A stretch of 64,000 nt of DNA from Ailanthus altissimus. Its lineage: Eukaryota; Streptophyta; Magnoliopsida; Sapindales; Simaroubaceae. Made by a program: the position numbers and the translations under genes. Within the stretch, counting starts at the first letter, position 1, and each line of letters opens with the position of its first letter. The stretch covers positions 5,957,001-6,021,000 of the forward strand of contig OX327683.1 in NCBI GenBank assembly GCA_946807835.1, written 5' to 3'. Below the pieces are notes generated by a model. The model did not search any database. It saw only the letters and a program-made list of their open reading frames with translations, and was not told the origin of the DNA. Positions 1 to 11,949 of this stretch are shown in pieces.

Positions 1-2193
1 TCCTCAACTGAAAAACACTTTGAATTCTTTGAGCTTGTTCCTGAGATATACTTAGGCTGTAGAATACGAAAGACTTCTTATAGTTGAATACTTGACCAAA
101 AGCTCTAAAGTATTGATAAAAACATATGCTCGAGTCTCCTGCAATTCTCATCAGAGGCCTTAATACATATAAGGGTATCATCTGTAAAAAAAAAAGGATG
201 GGAAACAAAAATGAAGTTGTTAAATTTATTTCCTTAAATTTGCCTTCTTGTCTTAGCTTCAAGAACAATAACAAATAGGGGGATAGAGGGCAGCCTTGTC
301 TTAAGCCTCTCTGTGGTTTGAAGGAGCATTTGATTTCTCTATTGATCAGGACAGAAAAAGAAGTCGTAGAGATACATGTCATGATTAACCTAACCCACGA
401 GCTTGCAAAGCCAAGCTTCTTCGTTACTCCCTTGAGAAATGCCACTCTATTCTAGTATAGACTTTGCTAATATCTAACTTCAAAGTAATGAAGCCAATCT
501 TCCAAACTTTTTTATTTCTAATACTATGTAAGCATTCATAACCTAAGATTGTATTATCATTAATCAATAATCCACTTAAGAAGGCACTCTGTTTGGGGGA
601 AACGATAGAATTAAGAGTATTTTAAAACCTATTTGCAATTATTTTTGCAATCACTCTGTATATTTACATTACATAGTCCAATAGGTTTAAAATCTTAAGG
701 CTATTAGGGTTTTGCAGATTTTGGGATTATAGCTATTAGAGTATGGTTTAAAGTAGAGATATCACCTTAATGGTACTCTCCCCAATAGTAAACCAGTGAT
801 GTTGGTAGAACCCTGCAGAAAGGCCATCAAGTCAATGAGCTTTTGTTGGGTTAGATTGCCAGACTACCTTTACAACCTCATCCTTGGTAAAAACTCTGCA
901 TAATTTCTGGTTCATCTCCTCTAAAAGTATGGGCTCAATTCTTGACGTGGGTTCATTCAGTTGCTCCTCTGTTGGGTTAGTTGAAGTGAAAAGTGTTTCA
1001 AAATAATCCCATATCATACGCTCTACTTCATTGGATCTTCTTTCCAATAGCCATCAGTATTTATAATCCCCTTGATCTCATTCATTTTTCTCCTATTAGT
1101 AGCCATAATATGAAAAGGCTTTGTGTTTCTGTCACCTATTTAAGCCTGACAGCCCATGATCTTTATCTGTAGTATAACTTTTCCTCCAGTAACAAGTGAT
1201 CAATATTTTTCTCTAAATTCTTCACCTTAAATGAGTTATCATACTACTTTTGGTCTAGGTTACATTGATGAAGCTTTGTTTTTAGCCGCTCCAGTTTCTT
1301 TGATTTCCTCCAAAAGTGTTTTTTTTACTCCACTCCTTGAAACCTTCTTTCGCCTTCTTTAATTTGTTAACAAATTTATGTCTCACTTTAACTACCTGCT
1401 CCAGAATACTCCCAATGGGATTTCACCATCTCTTTTCATTCCCCATTGGTATTCCAAAAGGCCTCATAATGGAATCTAAATAATATCTTCCTTTTCATTA
1501 AAGTCCATCTTTGAATCTCTGAAGCTTCTATCAGTAAGGGACAGTGGTTAAAGCCAGAAGTTGTAAGATGATGCACCTGAACCCTACCATAGAGCTGACT
1601 CTAGTTATCATCACAGAAGAATCTATCAAGCCATTCCTTCACAAGACCTTGCTCATACCTTCTGTAGCCTAGGTGAAAGGAGGTCTAACCCAACTCATGT
1701 CTTAAAGGTTACAATACCTGGTTATTTCCCTACACCCACAAATGGCAATAATTTCTCTTGGAGGGCTCTCTACATTTTTCTCCCTTGTTCAAAATCTCAT
1801 TAGAATCTTTACTCCAAATCTACAGGAGATGAAACAACTCAGCTAAACTTTTGAGCAACTTTCATGTCTGGTTTTTCTGACTATTCTCTTGTGAACCGTA
1901 TACATTAGTGTATCTCCTAGCTTTGAGACTTCATCTAAAACCATGGCATCAATGTGATGCATGCTTTAAGACATAACTATCACATTAACTTCATTATTCC
2001 AAAACAAAGCAATGCCCCTACCTAATCCATTTCTATTAACAGCAAAGCAAATATCAAACTTTAGTTAACTTACTATATTCCTTATAGAGGCTCTCAGCAG
2101 CTTAGTTTTATAGAGGAAGACACGCTCAAGTTTATTCAATTGGAGAGTATTTTTAGGCTTCGAATCATTCGAGGACTCCACATGCCTCAGACG
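1..2193 (-). mobile_element. LINE (L1-type) ORF2 remnant: endonuclease and reverse transcriptase
   Basis: This is a degenerate non-LTR retrotransposon read on the minus strand. The apurinic endonuclease part lies at about 2130-1500: near 2030-2000 there is NGLGRGIALFWNNEVNV-like coding, and near 1640-1560 ERLDRFFCDD followed by SGFNHCPLL, both typical of plant LINE endonucleases. The reverse transcriptase follows. An intact 71-codon stretch at 1047-832 reads IWDYFETLFTSTNPTEEQL and ends in the PTKA motif; FYQHHW follows after a frameshift near 790. RGLRQGCPLSPYL lies near 310-270, and the catalytic box is FTDD (usually FADD/YADD) near 187-174. Several stops and frameshifts make it a pseudogene. 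The window edge cuts off the C-terminal part. Its ORF1 is found on the far side of the copia insertion (10134-10720). Family assignment is firm; exact limits are not. Confidence 0.88.
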
Positions 2194-4190
2194 TGTTAAC
2201 ATCTTTTAGGGTGTATGCATGTGATTGTATTTATGTTGAAAAAAACTAAATACATATATAATATACACGATTTTGTAACGGAATTAAGCATATAATCAAC
2301 ATATACACATGTAACTTAAATCATTAATAATTTAAGATTATAAAAACATATTTTTAAAGAACTTTGATGAAGATTTAAAAACTTTTGGATTGTTCTAAAC
2401 TTTGAGCTCACTTTGAAATGAATCTTTATGTAATTCTAATTCACGAAAATCTGGTGAAATTGTGAATTTAGAACGGTAGTTATCAACCGTTTCAAGCAAC
2501 AAGTTTTAATTTTTGAAGAGAATGAGTAGATGAATTTTTTTTCTTCTTTTTCTCTCTTATTCTTTTACAGCACTTTGCAAAAAGAATTAAAACCAAAATC
2601 CACCCTTTCTTCTCCCTTTTCCATTTCTTGTTTTCTTTTCATTTAGAGAATAATTATCCAATTCATTTTTAGGTACATTAAGGACTTCACAATTGCTCCC
2701 AAAATTGATTAAATGACTAAAACTAAAAAATAAGATTTTGTGGCTATTATACCTAATTAGGTATATGTCTTCTACCTAAACTAAAATAATAAACAACTAA
2801 ATAAATATTATTATTTATTTAAATAATATTTATTCAATTATTCAAAAACTATTTTAATAATTAATTTTTTCCCTTATTTGATTTTACTAACATGATTAAT
2901 GGGTGAATTCATAGTGAAATAATTCATGAAACCAAATTGTGCCAGTTGTTAACATTTAATTAATTAACAACTCTTGTCAACTAATTAAGTGATGTACTTA
3001 ACATTTAAGTCTAGACAAATGCATAATTTGAGAGCCCTGAAATAAATTTTTAGTTTGTTAGAATTTCTAGGATGGAACTATTCAGTCTATAATGATGCCC
3101 CAGTTCACAATAAGTACACTTCATATTATGAGACTCTCTAGATTCACATTCAAATTGTCATATAAAACTCCTTCATACGTCTGTGAACGATGCCCCACAC
3201 ACACGTTACGGATACTATAAAGTGGCGCATTAGATCATACAAGTTGAGGCTATAATATATGCATATAATCCCTCCATCATTTATATCCAGGTAGAGCGAA
3301 GATATAGATCAATATCATCAAATCTCCATATGCCTGACCGTAAGTTTATCTCTAGAATTTTTTTCATGAAATAATATTTGCAAATACTTTTATGATATTA
3401 TTTATCCCTAGGGTTAAACTCTTTTCCTAGGAATTACTGCTTATGGCCATAAAGACTTTCTAAAATATAATATTAGAGTATTATGATATATTACTCATCC
3501 AAATGAGCTGATGGATCCCATATCCACACACCAGACTTCATGAGCATCGGATCATATCCAACGGCCAGACCATGAAAGATTTCTGATATATGTAGAACCA
3601 AAGTATGGTGGTCACTCGCAAGCCCACCGTGACACTTAGGTCAAATGACCACGAATATTGCTAAACTCAAAAGACCCTCCATTGACGGCCTTATGGGATG
3701 TCTATTGAAGGTCTTTGTGAGTCTGTTTAGTATTAATTCCTTATTGAATACCTGTATCTCTATATGAGCTTCCACTAAACTCATGATTTGTTAAGACTAA
3801 CTATCTAGACCATCTAGATATAGACATACACCGATTTATATATTTATTAGATATTCATTGACAAATAAATATTAGTGAAGATAGATCAGGAACATAATAT
3901 TTGAGAACATATTTGCATAATGACATTTCCTAACGTTATTTGCAACACTTTACAACTACGTCATTACTATTATATTCTCAGGTCTTTGTACCATTTCAAG
4001 CAAGGCTCTAACTCTTTAGATATCACTGACTCTTATAACCTGATAACTCTTATCAATGCCAACTCTTAACATTTATAACTCTCAGCATTTCTAATTCTTA
4101 GCAATAATTATTAAAAATATATAATAAATTAAAAAAATCTCTCTAAATCAGATTAAATAATATTGTATTATGAGATAATATTATATAATG
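2194..4190 (-). repeat. Long terminal repeat of copia element 1, left copy, inverted
   Basis: This roughly 2-kb arm starts TGTTAACATC and is the reverse complement of the LTR at 8197-10133. Matching blocks include 2275-2360 with 9950-10070, 3000-3210 with 9270-9500, 3490-3900 with 8590-9010, and 3930-4090 with 8390-8510; by eye they are about 75-80% identical. Read on the minus strand it is therefore the same LTR, ending in GTTAACA. Its other end, which should read TGTTGGG like the right copy, cannot be found near 4190 and seems lost. A normal element has its two LTRs in the same direction, so this one is rearranged. The arm holds no open reading frame of note. Confidence 0.8.
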
Positions 4191-4202
4191 ATCCCTCTTG
4201 TC

Positions 4203-4640
4203 AATATGGTATTAGACGGTTCACTTTGGTCTTTTCCAATATTGCTATAGCGTGAGGGATTGGTCGGGGTGATTCAGGCTATGCCGGTTAAACATGAGAT
4301 GATACAAATATATACGAATGTATTACCCAATATTGCTATAGCATGAGGGTTATACTGGTAGTATATATTTAATAATTAACAAATTAATCTGGAATACACT
4401 TATCTAATATTGCTACAGTGTGAGGATAAGGTGTATTTAAAATTAGTGGTAAGAGTTGCATAAAATGCAATTAACAAGAGTTGTCTACCTTTTGGGTTTA
4501 CAAAAGTTAATATTGCTACAACGTGAGGTTAGAGTAAAATGCCAATGGGATCTACTTTTCACTGTATAGTTTAAAGAATCTAAAACTATCGTTATTAGTA
4601 ATCGGCCTCAAGTTGAAATATACAGGGTTGCCAAATCTCT
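4203..4640 (+). other. Copia element 1 leader: primer binding site and four-fold motif
   Basis: TGGTATTAGACGG at 4207 resembles the initiator-methionine tRNA primer binding site (TGGTATCAGAGC) that plant copia elements carry just inside the 5' LTR. Downstream, a motif close to ATTGCTAYARYRTGAGG recurs four times, beginning with AATATTGCTA at 4238, 4329, 4406 and 4509 (spacings 91, 77 and 103 bp). The stretch is untranslated leader before gag. The motif may act in transcription, packaging or reverse transcription; its role is unknown to me. Confidence 0.6.
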
Positions 4641-7600
4641 CTTTCAAGCTAGACTACCCAAGGACAGTCCAATGAGTCCTCATGTCCTCGAGATCATATC
4701 TCATAGTGAGAGGTTAGAAACTATGGATATCTCACTGAGCAATACATTATGGAACAGTTTGATTCTCTAGTCACTTTCAAGGTCATTTGCACAATTCATC
4801 ATAGACTTCAACATGCAAAGATTAACCCCTACTTTTGCTGATCTGCATAACATGCTATAAATAACACAAGATGACATGACCAAATGGGGTACGGCCCTCT
4901 ATGTTTAAGATGCTTCATCTTCTGTCTCGAAGAATTCTAGGAAGTGAAAATGGAAGAATAAAAAGAAAACAAAGTATGCACCCAAAATGAGTCCTCAAAA
5001 GTAACATATGTCCAAGCCCCAACATAAGAACAAAGTTAAAAGAAAATATTTTCATTGTAATGAGGATGGGCATTAGAAGCGAAACTGCCTAAAATACTTT
5101 GCCACGATTAAGAAGACTCATTTGGTTATGCACTTGTCTATCATTAACATTTTTTATCATTTGATGATAATACTGGATGGGTATTAGATACTGCTTGTCT
5201 TTCTCATATTTGCATTGTGTTGCAAGGTCTAAAGGAAGTTAGACTGTTACAGTTTGGAGATGTACAGCTTCATGTTAGAAATGAAGATTTTCTATAAGTC
5301 GAAGCTATTGAACGTTTTAATTTACTTCTTCCATGTAATAAAATTATTCTATTGAATAATTATCATTATGTGCCAAACATTATCTGGTAAATTATTTCAT
5401 TCCTGTATTGGACAGTGAAAGATATCATATATATGTACGAATCTGTCTCTTATATTTATATGATTGGATAATATTTTATTAGCTAAATGTCAGTTGATTA
5501 ATGGTCATTATATATTAGATACATCAAGAAAGTTCATGAATATACACGTGAATGCTGATAATAACTCGAGAACTTTAAATAATACGAAACTGTGGCATAT
5601 GAGATTAGGTTATATAGGTGTGAGACGCCTAACCTGTCTAGTTAAAGATGATTAAATACGTGATCTGACCATAAAGGCTTATCCAGTTTGTGAATCTTGT
5701 ATTCAAAGAAAAATAACCAAAGCTCCATTTATTGGTGTTAGACACCGCGCCACTAATTTATTGAAACTTATACATAGGGATGTATGTGGTTCAATGAATC
5801 ACACTGCAATTGGCTTTCGATACTTCGTTATATTTATCGATGATTTATCATGATTAGGATACGTGTTTCTTATAAAACATAAGTTAGAAACTTTGAAAAG
5901 TTCAAACTGAAATATATATCAAATGCCTTCGATTAAATCAAGGCGGTGAATACATAAGCAATAAATTTTTGGATTATTTAAAGTTTAATGGGATTCTAAC
6001 TCAGTATAGTCCTCCAAGTACTTAACAACAAAATGGTGCTTTGGAGAAGAGAAATTGAACGTTATTGGATATGGTTCGATCGATGATGAGCTTCATTGAT
6101 CTCTCTGAATATCTATGAGGTTATGTTTTAGAAATGTTTTCTCATATATTGAACAGAGTCCCATTAAATGTTGTTCTTTATACTCCTTATAAGATATGGA
6201 ATTAAAGAAAATCGAGTCCTAAATATATTAAGATTTGACAGTGTCCTGCTTACGTAAAAGTTACACAACAGGATAAACTTGCACTTAAATAATACAAGTA
6301 TCGGTTCATTGAATATCCTAAAAATTCAATGGGGTACTAGTTCTATAATCCTAAGGAATGAAATATGTTCATTGTTCGAAATACTACTTTTTTAGAGAAA
6401 TAGTTTCTCATGAATCATGGACATTGTAGAAAGATTGAATTAAATGAACTCAATCAATATGTAAATGAACTAACAATAGAACCACGGGCTCAATCGAGCT
6501 GAATACCTTTGACACACCCTCTACGTAGGTCAAAAATGATATCAATGCCACCTGAAAGGTATGGTTCAATACTTGAAAGTGCTCTTTGTATTTTTTTTAT
6601 TGAAGAAAAGAATCATTTGACTTATAGAGAGGCAATGTTTGACATCGATTTTAAAAAATGGCAAGAGGCCATGAAATCTAAGATTGACTCAATGCTTCAA
6701 AATTAAGTTTGGGACTTGATTGAGATTCTTAAAAAAATTATTCCTATTGGTTGTAAATGGATTTACAATTAAAAGCATGGGCTCGATGGGAAAGTAAAGA
6801 CTTTTAAGGCTCGTTAGGTGGTGAAAGGTTATACTCAGCAATCTGAGATTGATTTTGAGAAAACCTTTTCACCAATAGCGATGCTTAAGTAATTCAAATT
6901 TTACTGACAATTGCTGCATATTATGATTATGAAATTTGGCAAATGGATGTAAAAACGGTGTTTTTAAATGGATATCTTGAAGAAAAGATCTATATGGAAC
7001 AACTTGAAAGTTTTACATCTAGCCAAACTTCTAGTTTAGTATGAAAACTAAAGAAGTCTATTTATGGACTTAAGCAGGCTTTCCAAAGTTAGAATCTTTA
7101 TTTTGATGAAGTAATCAGAGGGCCTGGTTTCATTAAGAACGAAAAAAAATCACGTGTGTAAAAAAAAGTAGTAGGAACATGTTAGTCTTCTTAGTTCTTT
7201 ATATGGATGACATACTCATTATAAAAAATGATATTAGTATGTTAGAGTCAGTTGAAAGTTACCCTAGTAAGAATTTCTCCATGAAAGATTTGGGGGAGAC
7301 TTCCTATATACTGGATATAAAGCTTTATAAAGATAGAGCTATGAGGCTTATAGGACTCTTTAAATCATTGTACATAGATAAGGTCTTGTAAAGGTATAAT
7401 TTCAGTAGCTATAAGACAATTGATATACCTTTTAAACATGATGTTCATCTTTCGAGGAAAATGTATCCTCAAAGTGAAGATGAAAAGGTTAGAATGTCTA
7501 ACATACTATATGAATCAGCTGTAGAAAGTTTGATTATGTCATGATGTGTATGAGACCTGACATCAGTATCGCTATAAGTGTTACAAGTCAGTATCAGTCT

Positions 7601-8120
7601 GATTCAGGCGAAGGCCATTGGATGGCTGTGAAACATGTCCTCAAATATATTAAAGGTACTAAGGACAAGTTTCTAATATATGGAGAAAGTGATTTACAAG
7701 TGAGATAATATACAGATTCAGACTTTCAGTCTAATCTAGATGATAGAAAGTCTACATCTGGATATGTATTCATTCTCAGCGATGTTGCAGTTAGTTGGAA
7801 GAGCAACAACAATCGTCTATAGCTGATTCCACAATAGAGGTAGAATATATTGTAGCCTCAGAAGTAGCAAAAGAAGTGGTGTGGATACGCAAATATTTCG
7901 TTGAACTTTGAATAGTTTCAAGTGTAATGGATCCTATACCATTATTTTGTGACATCAACAGAGTCATTGCACAAGCTAAAGAGCCGAGAGTACACCAAAA
8001 GTCTAAGCATGTGGAAAGAAAATACCATATCATTAGAGAAATCTTGGTAAGAGGAGATGTAATAGTTTGTAGAGTAAATTCTATAAATAATGTAGCAAAC
8101 CCACTTACTAAAGCCTAAAC
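4640..8120 (+). pseudogene. Copia element 1 gag-pol, heavily decayed
   Basis: Domains follow the Ty1/copia order. The gag zinc knuckle is at about 5045-5090 (HCNEDGH, stop, KRNC, first Cys lost). A protease-like stretch near 5180-5240 reads as LDT.CLSHIC with a usual Gly replaced. The integrase zinc-binding start is at 5464-5655 (LWHMRLGYIGVRRL), and the integrase core and C-terminal part run 5680-6420 (GALEKRN-like, then CPAYVKVTQQDKLALK). Reverse transcriptase spans about 6650-7390, with QMDVKTVFLNGYLEEKIYM-like coding at 6940 and LVLYMDDILI at 7187-7216. RNase H spans 7540-8118, ending SKHVERKYHIIREI and NVANPLTKA. Stops and frameshifts are spread through every domain, so the element cannot encode a working polyprotein. 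A purine-rich tract (AAGCAAGTGAGAG) precedes the right LTR, which fixes the plus orientation. Confidence 0.9.
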
Positions 8121-8196
8121 TTCAAAAGTATTTGAAAGATATGTAGATTCAATTGGTATTTGATACATTATGAATGATACTAAAGCAAGTGAGAGT

Positions 8197-10133
8197 TGTT
8201 GGGATTTGACCCTACGTACCATTTCTTTATGTATAAATATTTGTTTAGATTTATACTAGTATTATTATTTCATTAAATCGCTAATCATATTTTATATATG
8301 TAAGATGTTTGTAATATTTCAAACATTCTATGATTTAAAAGAGTTTAGATCTGATTCAAATGAGTTTAGATCAGTGATAAGAATTAGCAACATTAAGAGT
8401 TATAAATGCTAAGATTTGCACTGATAAGCGTTATCAGGTTATAAGATTCAGGGATATCTAAAAAGTTAGAGCCTTGTGTGATATGAGACAAAGACCTGAG
8501 AATATATAAATAATGACGTAATTGCAAAGAGTTACAAATAGTGCTAGAAAATGTTATTATACAAATATGTTATTAAATATTATGTTCTTGATCTATCTTC
8601 ACTGATACTGGTCTGTCGGTGAATACCTTAATAAATATATAGATCGATGTATGTCTATATGTAGATGGTCCAGATAGTTAGTCTTAGCAGACCATGAGTT
8701 TAATAGAAGCTTGTTTAGAGATACAAGTATTTAGTAAGGACTGAATATTGAACAGACTCACAAAGACCTCAAATAGACATCCCATAAAGCCATCAATTGA
8801 GAGTTTTTCAAGTTGAGTAGTATTCAATGTCTTTTAACCTGATTGCCAAAGTTGGTTTATAAGTGATCAACCATACTTTAGTTCTGCACATGTCAGAAAC
8901 TTTTCATGGTCTGACTGCTAGATGTCGCTGGGTATGGTCCGATGCTCATGAAGTTCGGTGTGCATATATATGGGATCTATCAGCTCATTTTGGTGAATAA
9001 TATATCTTAATGTTCTAAGATTGTATTTCAGAAATTCTTATGACCATAAACAGTAATTCCCGGGAAAAGAGTTTAACCTTAGAGATAAATAATATCACAA
9101 AAGTGTTTGAGAATATTATTTATTAAAATACAATTCTAGAGATAAGCTTTCAATCAGGCATATGAAGATTTAACGGTATTGATCTATATCTCCGCTTTAC
9201 CCGGATATAAATAATGGAGAAATTATACGAATATGTTATAACCTAAACTTGTATAGTATAACGCGTGTTTTGTAATATTCGTAACGTGTTTGTGGGGCAT
9301 CATTTACAAACATATAGAGGATTTTCATATGACAATTCAGGCGTGGATCTAGAGAGTCTCACAATATGAAGTGTACTCGTTGTGTACTAGGATAGCATTA
9401 TGATTAAACAGTTTCATTCTAAAAAATTTAGCAAACTGAAAATATATTTTAAGGTTCCTCAGGTTATATACTTGTCTAGATTTAAATGTTAAGTGCATAA
9501 TTTAATTAGTTGATAAAATTTATTAAATAATTAAATATTGACAAGTGGCACAATTTTGTACCATGAATTATTTTACCATAAATTCACCTATTAATTATGT
9601 TAGTAAAATCAAATAAGGTAAAAATTAATTATTCAAATAGTTTTTGAATAATTGAACAAATATTATTTAAATAAATAATAATATTTATTTAGTTATTTAT
9701 TATTTTGATTTAGGTGGGAAACATATACCAAGTTAGGTATAATTGCCACCAAATATTATTTTCTTAGTTTTTTTGGCCACTTAATCAATTTTGGAAGCAC
9801 TTGTGAAGTGCTTAACATACTTAAATATTATTTTGAATAATTATTTAACAAAGTGTGAAGCAAAAAATCGTGCATGGTGAGAGGGATTGAGAGAGTTTGG
9901 TTTTTGAGAGTTTTTCTTTGAACAAAAAGTTGTTAATGATTAAAGGTATTAAAATCTTCACCGAAGGTTATCAAGGTATGTTTCTATAATCTTAAGTTGT
10001 TAATGATTTAAGTTACATGTGTATATGTATATTACATGCTTAATTTTGTTGTGAAATTTGTGTATATGAAACATGTATTTAGTTTTTGAAACATGTACAC
10101 AATTATATGCATACACCCTAAAATACGTTAATA
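8197..10133 (+). repeat. Copia element 1, 3' LTR
   Basis: The LTR starts TGTTGGGATTTGACC directly after the polypurine tract and ends TACGTTAATA. The matching ends of the two other copies (2194 and 63342) suggest the ancestral end was GTTAACA, giving TGTT...AACA termini. At 1937 bp it is long for a copia LTR. The flanking five bases (CTTTC on the right, AGACG left of 2194) do not form a target-site duplication, so the element has been rearranged since insertion. Confidence 0.82.
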
Positions 10134-10720
10134 CTTTCGTATCTGAGGCCATAATTTTTAAGAATTGACTTATGAGTTTAGTAATATCGATTCTTATTCT
10201 AATTCTATCGTACTTTTCTATGCATCCCCATCTATAATTCAGTTCAACTTCTTTGACTTTACCAATCTTATTCCCCAGCATCCTCATTACATCTTTATGC
10301 ATGTGGGTGATAGGAACATTATAGATTTGCACCCAAAAAAAGGCTTATTGGAACTTAATTTTATTGATCTCACCCAGTCCACTTACTTCTGTGAGCACAG
10401 TTAAGCATCGATTAAAATGTCATGGCTTGAAACCTATGACATTGTGTTTATCTTTTATTGAATCAAAATGACAGATGAACTTATTACTCCCCAAGCTCTC
10501 AATTTGAACTTTTTTTATCGACCTCCAAACCTATTGAATAGCCATTCTAAAGGCTTTACGATTTACAACACATTTGGATAATACTTTTTCCACTATGCAT
10601 CCTGCCTTCATCCTTTCTTCTTTCTCTTTCATATGGCCAATAAGTTCTATCATTGTATTTTCTTCTTCTGAAATTTCTAGCGAATTGCTTAATTTTATTA
10701 AATATTCAGTAATTATATTT
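10134..10720 (-). pseudogene. LINE ORF1 remnant (DUF4283/zinc-knuckle protein)
   Basis: Minus-strand translation from about 10610 to 10140 gives VEKVLSKCVVNRKAF, then VQIESLGSNKFICHFD, then WVQIYNVPITHMHKDVMRML and IGKVKEVELNYR...RIRIRIDITKLI. This is the DUF4283 plus zf-CCHC_4 pattern of plant LINE ORF1 nucleic-acid-binding proteins. The open part is 10332-10000, but its tail below 10134 is copia LTR, not LINE. At least two stops lie upstream. The C-terminal zinc knuckle and the junction to ORF2 are missing. The ORF2 half continues at 2193-1, so this is the same LINE, split and with a segment deleted at the split. Confidence 0.82.
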
Positions 10721-11199
10721 GTACACTTGTTTTAAAAGAGTTTATACCTTTATATTTTAGTACCCACTAACCAGCTTTAAATCTAACTGCTTTGTTAATA
10801 AATGCGTTTTTCCTACCACTACACTCGTGGTAGGAGTGAGTTAAGACGTGGTATAGGTTTTGCTACCACTACATAGGTTATGCTATCTCTAAAGAGAAAA
10901 CTTATTAGGGGATTTTTAGATATGTCTAATAATGCAAATATATGGTTTATTATCGGGCTAACCATTGAGGTATGCACTGATCACAAGCCTGGATGAGCCT
11001 CTTCTCTAAAAAGGCACTGGCTAAATCAAAAATTAGGCACGGACCTATTATCCTAATGGCCTCTTTGCCTCGGCGGTTCTGGTCTAAACAAGATTTTTAT
11101 AAAAATAGAAGGTAATACTAGCCTCTTACAAGGATTATAGACCACCTTCCTTTTCAGTCTTTGCTACACCATTCTTATGAAGGTTATAGTTGTTAAGAG
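10721..11199. other. Spacer without a recognisable gene
   Basis: No coding region is visible. A short hairpin lies near 10820-10843 (CCTACCACTACACTCGTGGTAGG) and the CTACCACTAC word recurs at 10871. The part next to 11200 may belong to the pararetrovirus leader downstream of its putative promoter, but nothing in it can be translated convincingly. Confidence 0.5.
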
Positions 11200-11286
11200 A
11201 ATTCTAAGAGAAAATTTAGAGAAACATGATTATAAAACACAAGTTTTATTCTTCTTTAAGTTCTGATTACAAACTAGAACAAAGGT

Positions 11287-11295
11287 CCTTTTATA
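11287..11295 (-). promoter_or_regulatory. Putative pararetroviral TATA box
   Basis: The minus strand reads CCTATAAAAGGACC, a good plant TATA box, and an AATAAA polyadenylation signal follows 37 bases downstream (11250-11245, minus). A promoter closely followed by a poly(A) signal is the usual design of the terminally redundant pararetroviral RNA. Activity is inferred only. Confidence 0.45.
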
Positions 11296-11445
11296 GGCTT
11301 AAGGACCATAACTTCTTAGCACTAATGATCAATAATACATTTATGACCTCAAAGATTTTTGGATAAATCCATGAACTTTTATGGCCAAATTTAACTTTAA
11401 TTATTATAAGGACATAGATTTTTTTGCCAATATTAAAAGCAGACA

Positions 11446-11553
11446 TGACATAAAGATAAAGCTTACTTGACACGCTTGACATAAAGATAAAACTTACTTG
11501 GCACACTTGACATAATGATAAAGTTTTCTTGACATGCTTGACATAACATAAAG
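11446..11553. repeat. 31-bp minisatellite, about 3.5 copies
   Basis: Units start TGACATAAAGATAAA at 11446 and 11477, TGACATAATGATAAAG at 11508 and a partial TGACATAACATAAAG at 11539. The period is exactly 31 bp with a few substitutions. It lies between the coding remnant and the putative TATA box of the pararetrovirus. Confidence 0.9.
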
Positions 11554-11949
11554 CAAAAGTACTATTGTCATGATTTTAAAGGTTAAAGGATGTATGGCTT
11601 GAATTATCATTATCGTATACTTGGATAAAGTCATTGAATTAAGCTCAGAAACTTCTTGTATCTGGTGATGTAGGGTCCATTGAGATGTTCTCATTAATGC
11701 AGCTGCTTCTCTGTGAACTTCGTTGTCGATGGATAAGGTTGGGAATCTTATAATAGTGATAAAGTTAAGTCAGGTTGGGGAGATGTATCATCAATCTGCA
11801 TGTGATCACATGGCACACTGGGTTATGAAAAATTGTCCAGGTTCAGAGAAAATTCATTTGGATTTAGAGAGTAGTAGTGGTGTCTTGTGTAGTCAGTCTC
11901 TCTATAATGTGATCAAGAGGCACAGGTTTGATTTCTGTGAAAAATAGAA

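Noticed and set aside
2194..4190. Treating the left arm as an ordinary 5' LTR
   Set aside because: It matches the right LTR only as reverse complement.
4238..4529. Possible CRISPR array (short repeats at regular spacing)
   Set aside because: Four diverged repeats with 77-103 bp between starts inside a plant copia leader; no CRISPR context in a plant nucleus.
10165..10404. Plus-strand 79-codon frame
   Set aside because: It is the antisense of LINE ORF1, whose protein motifs are clear on the minus strand.
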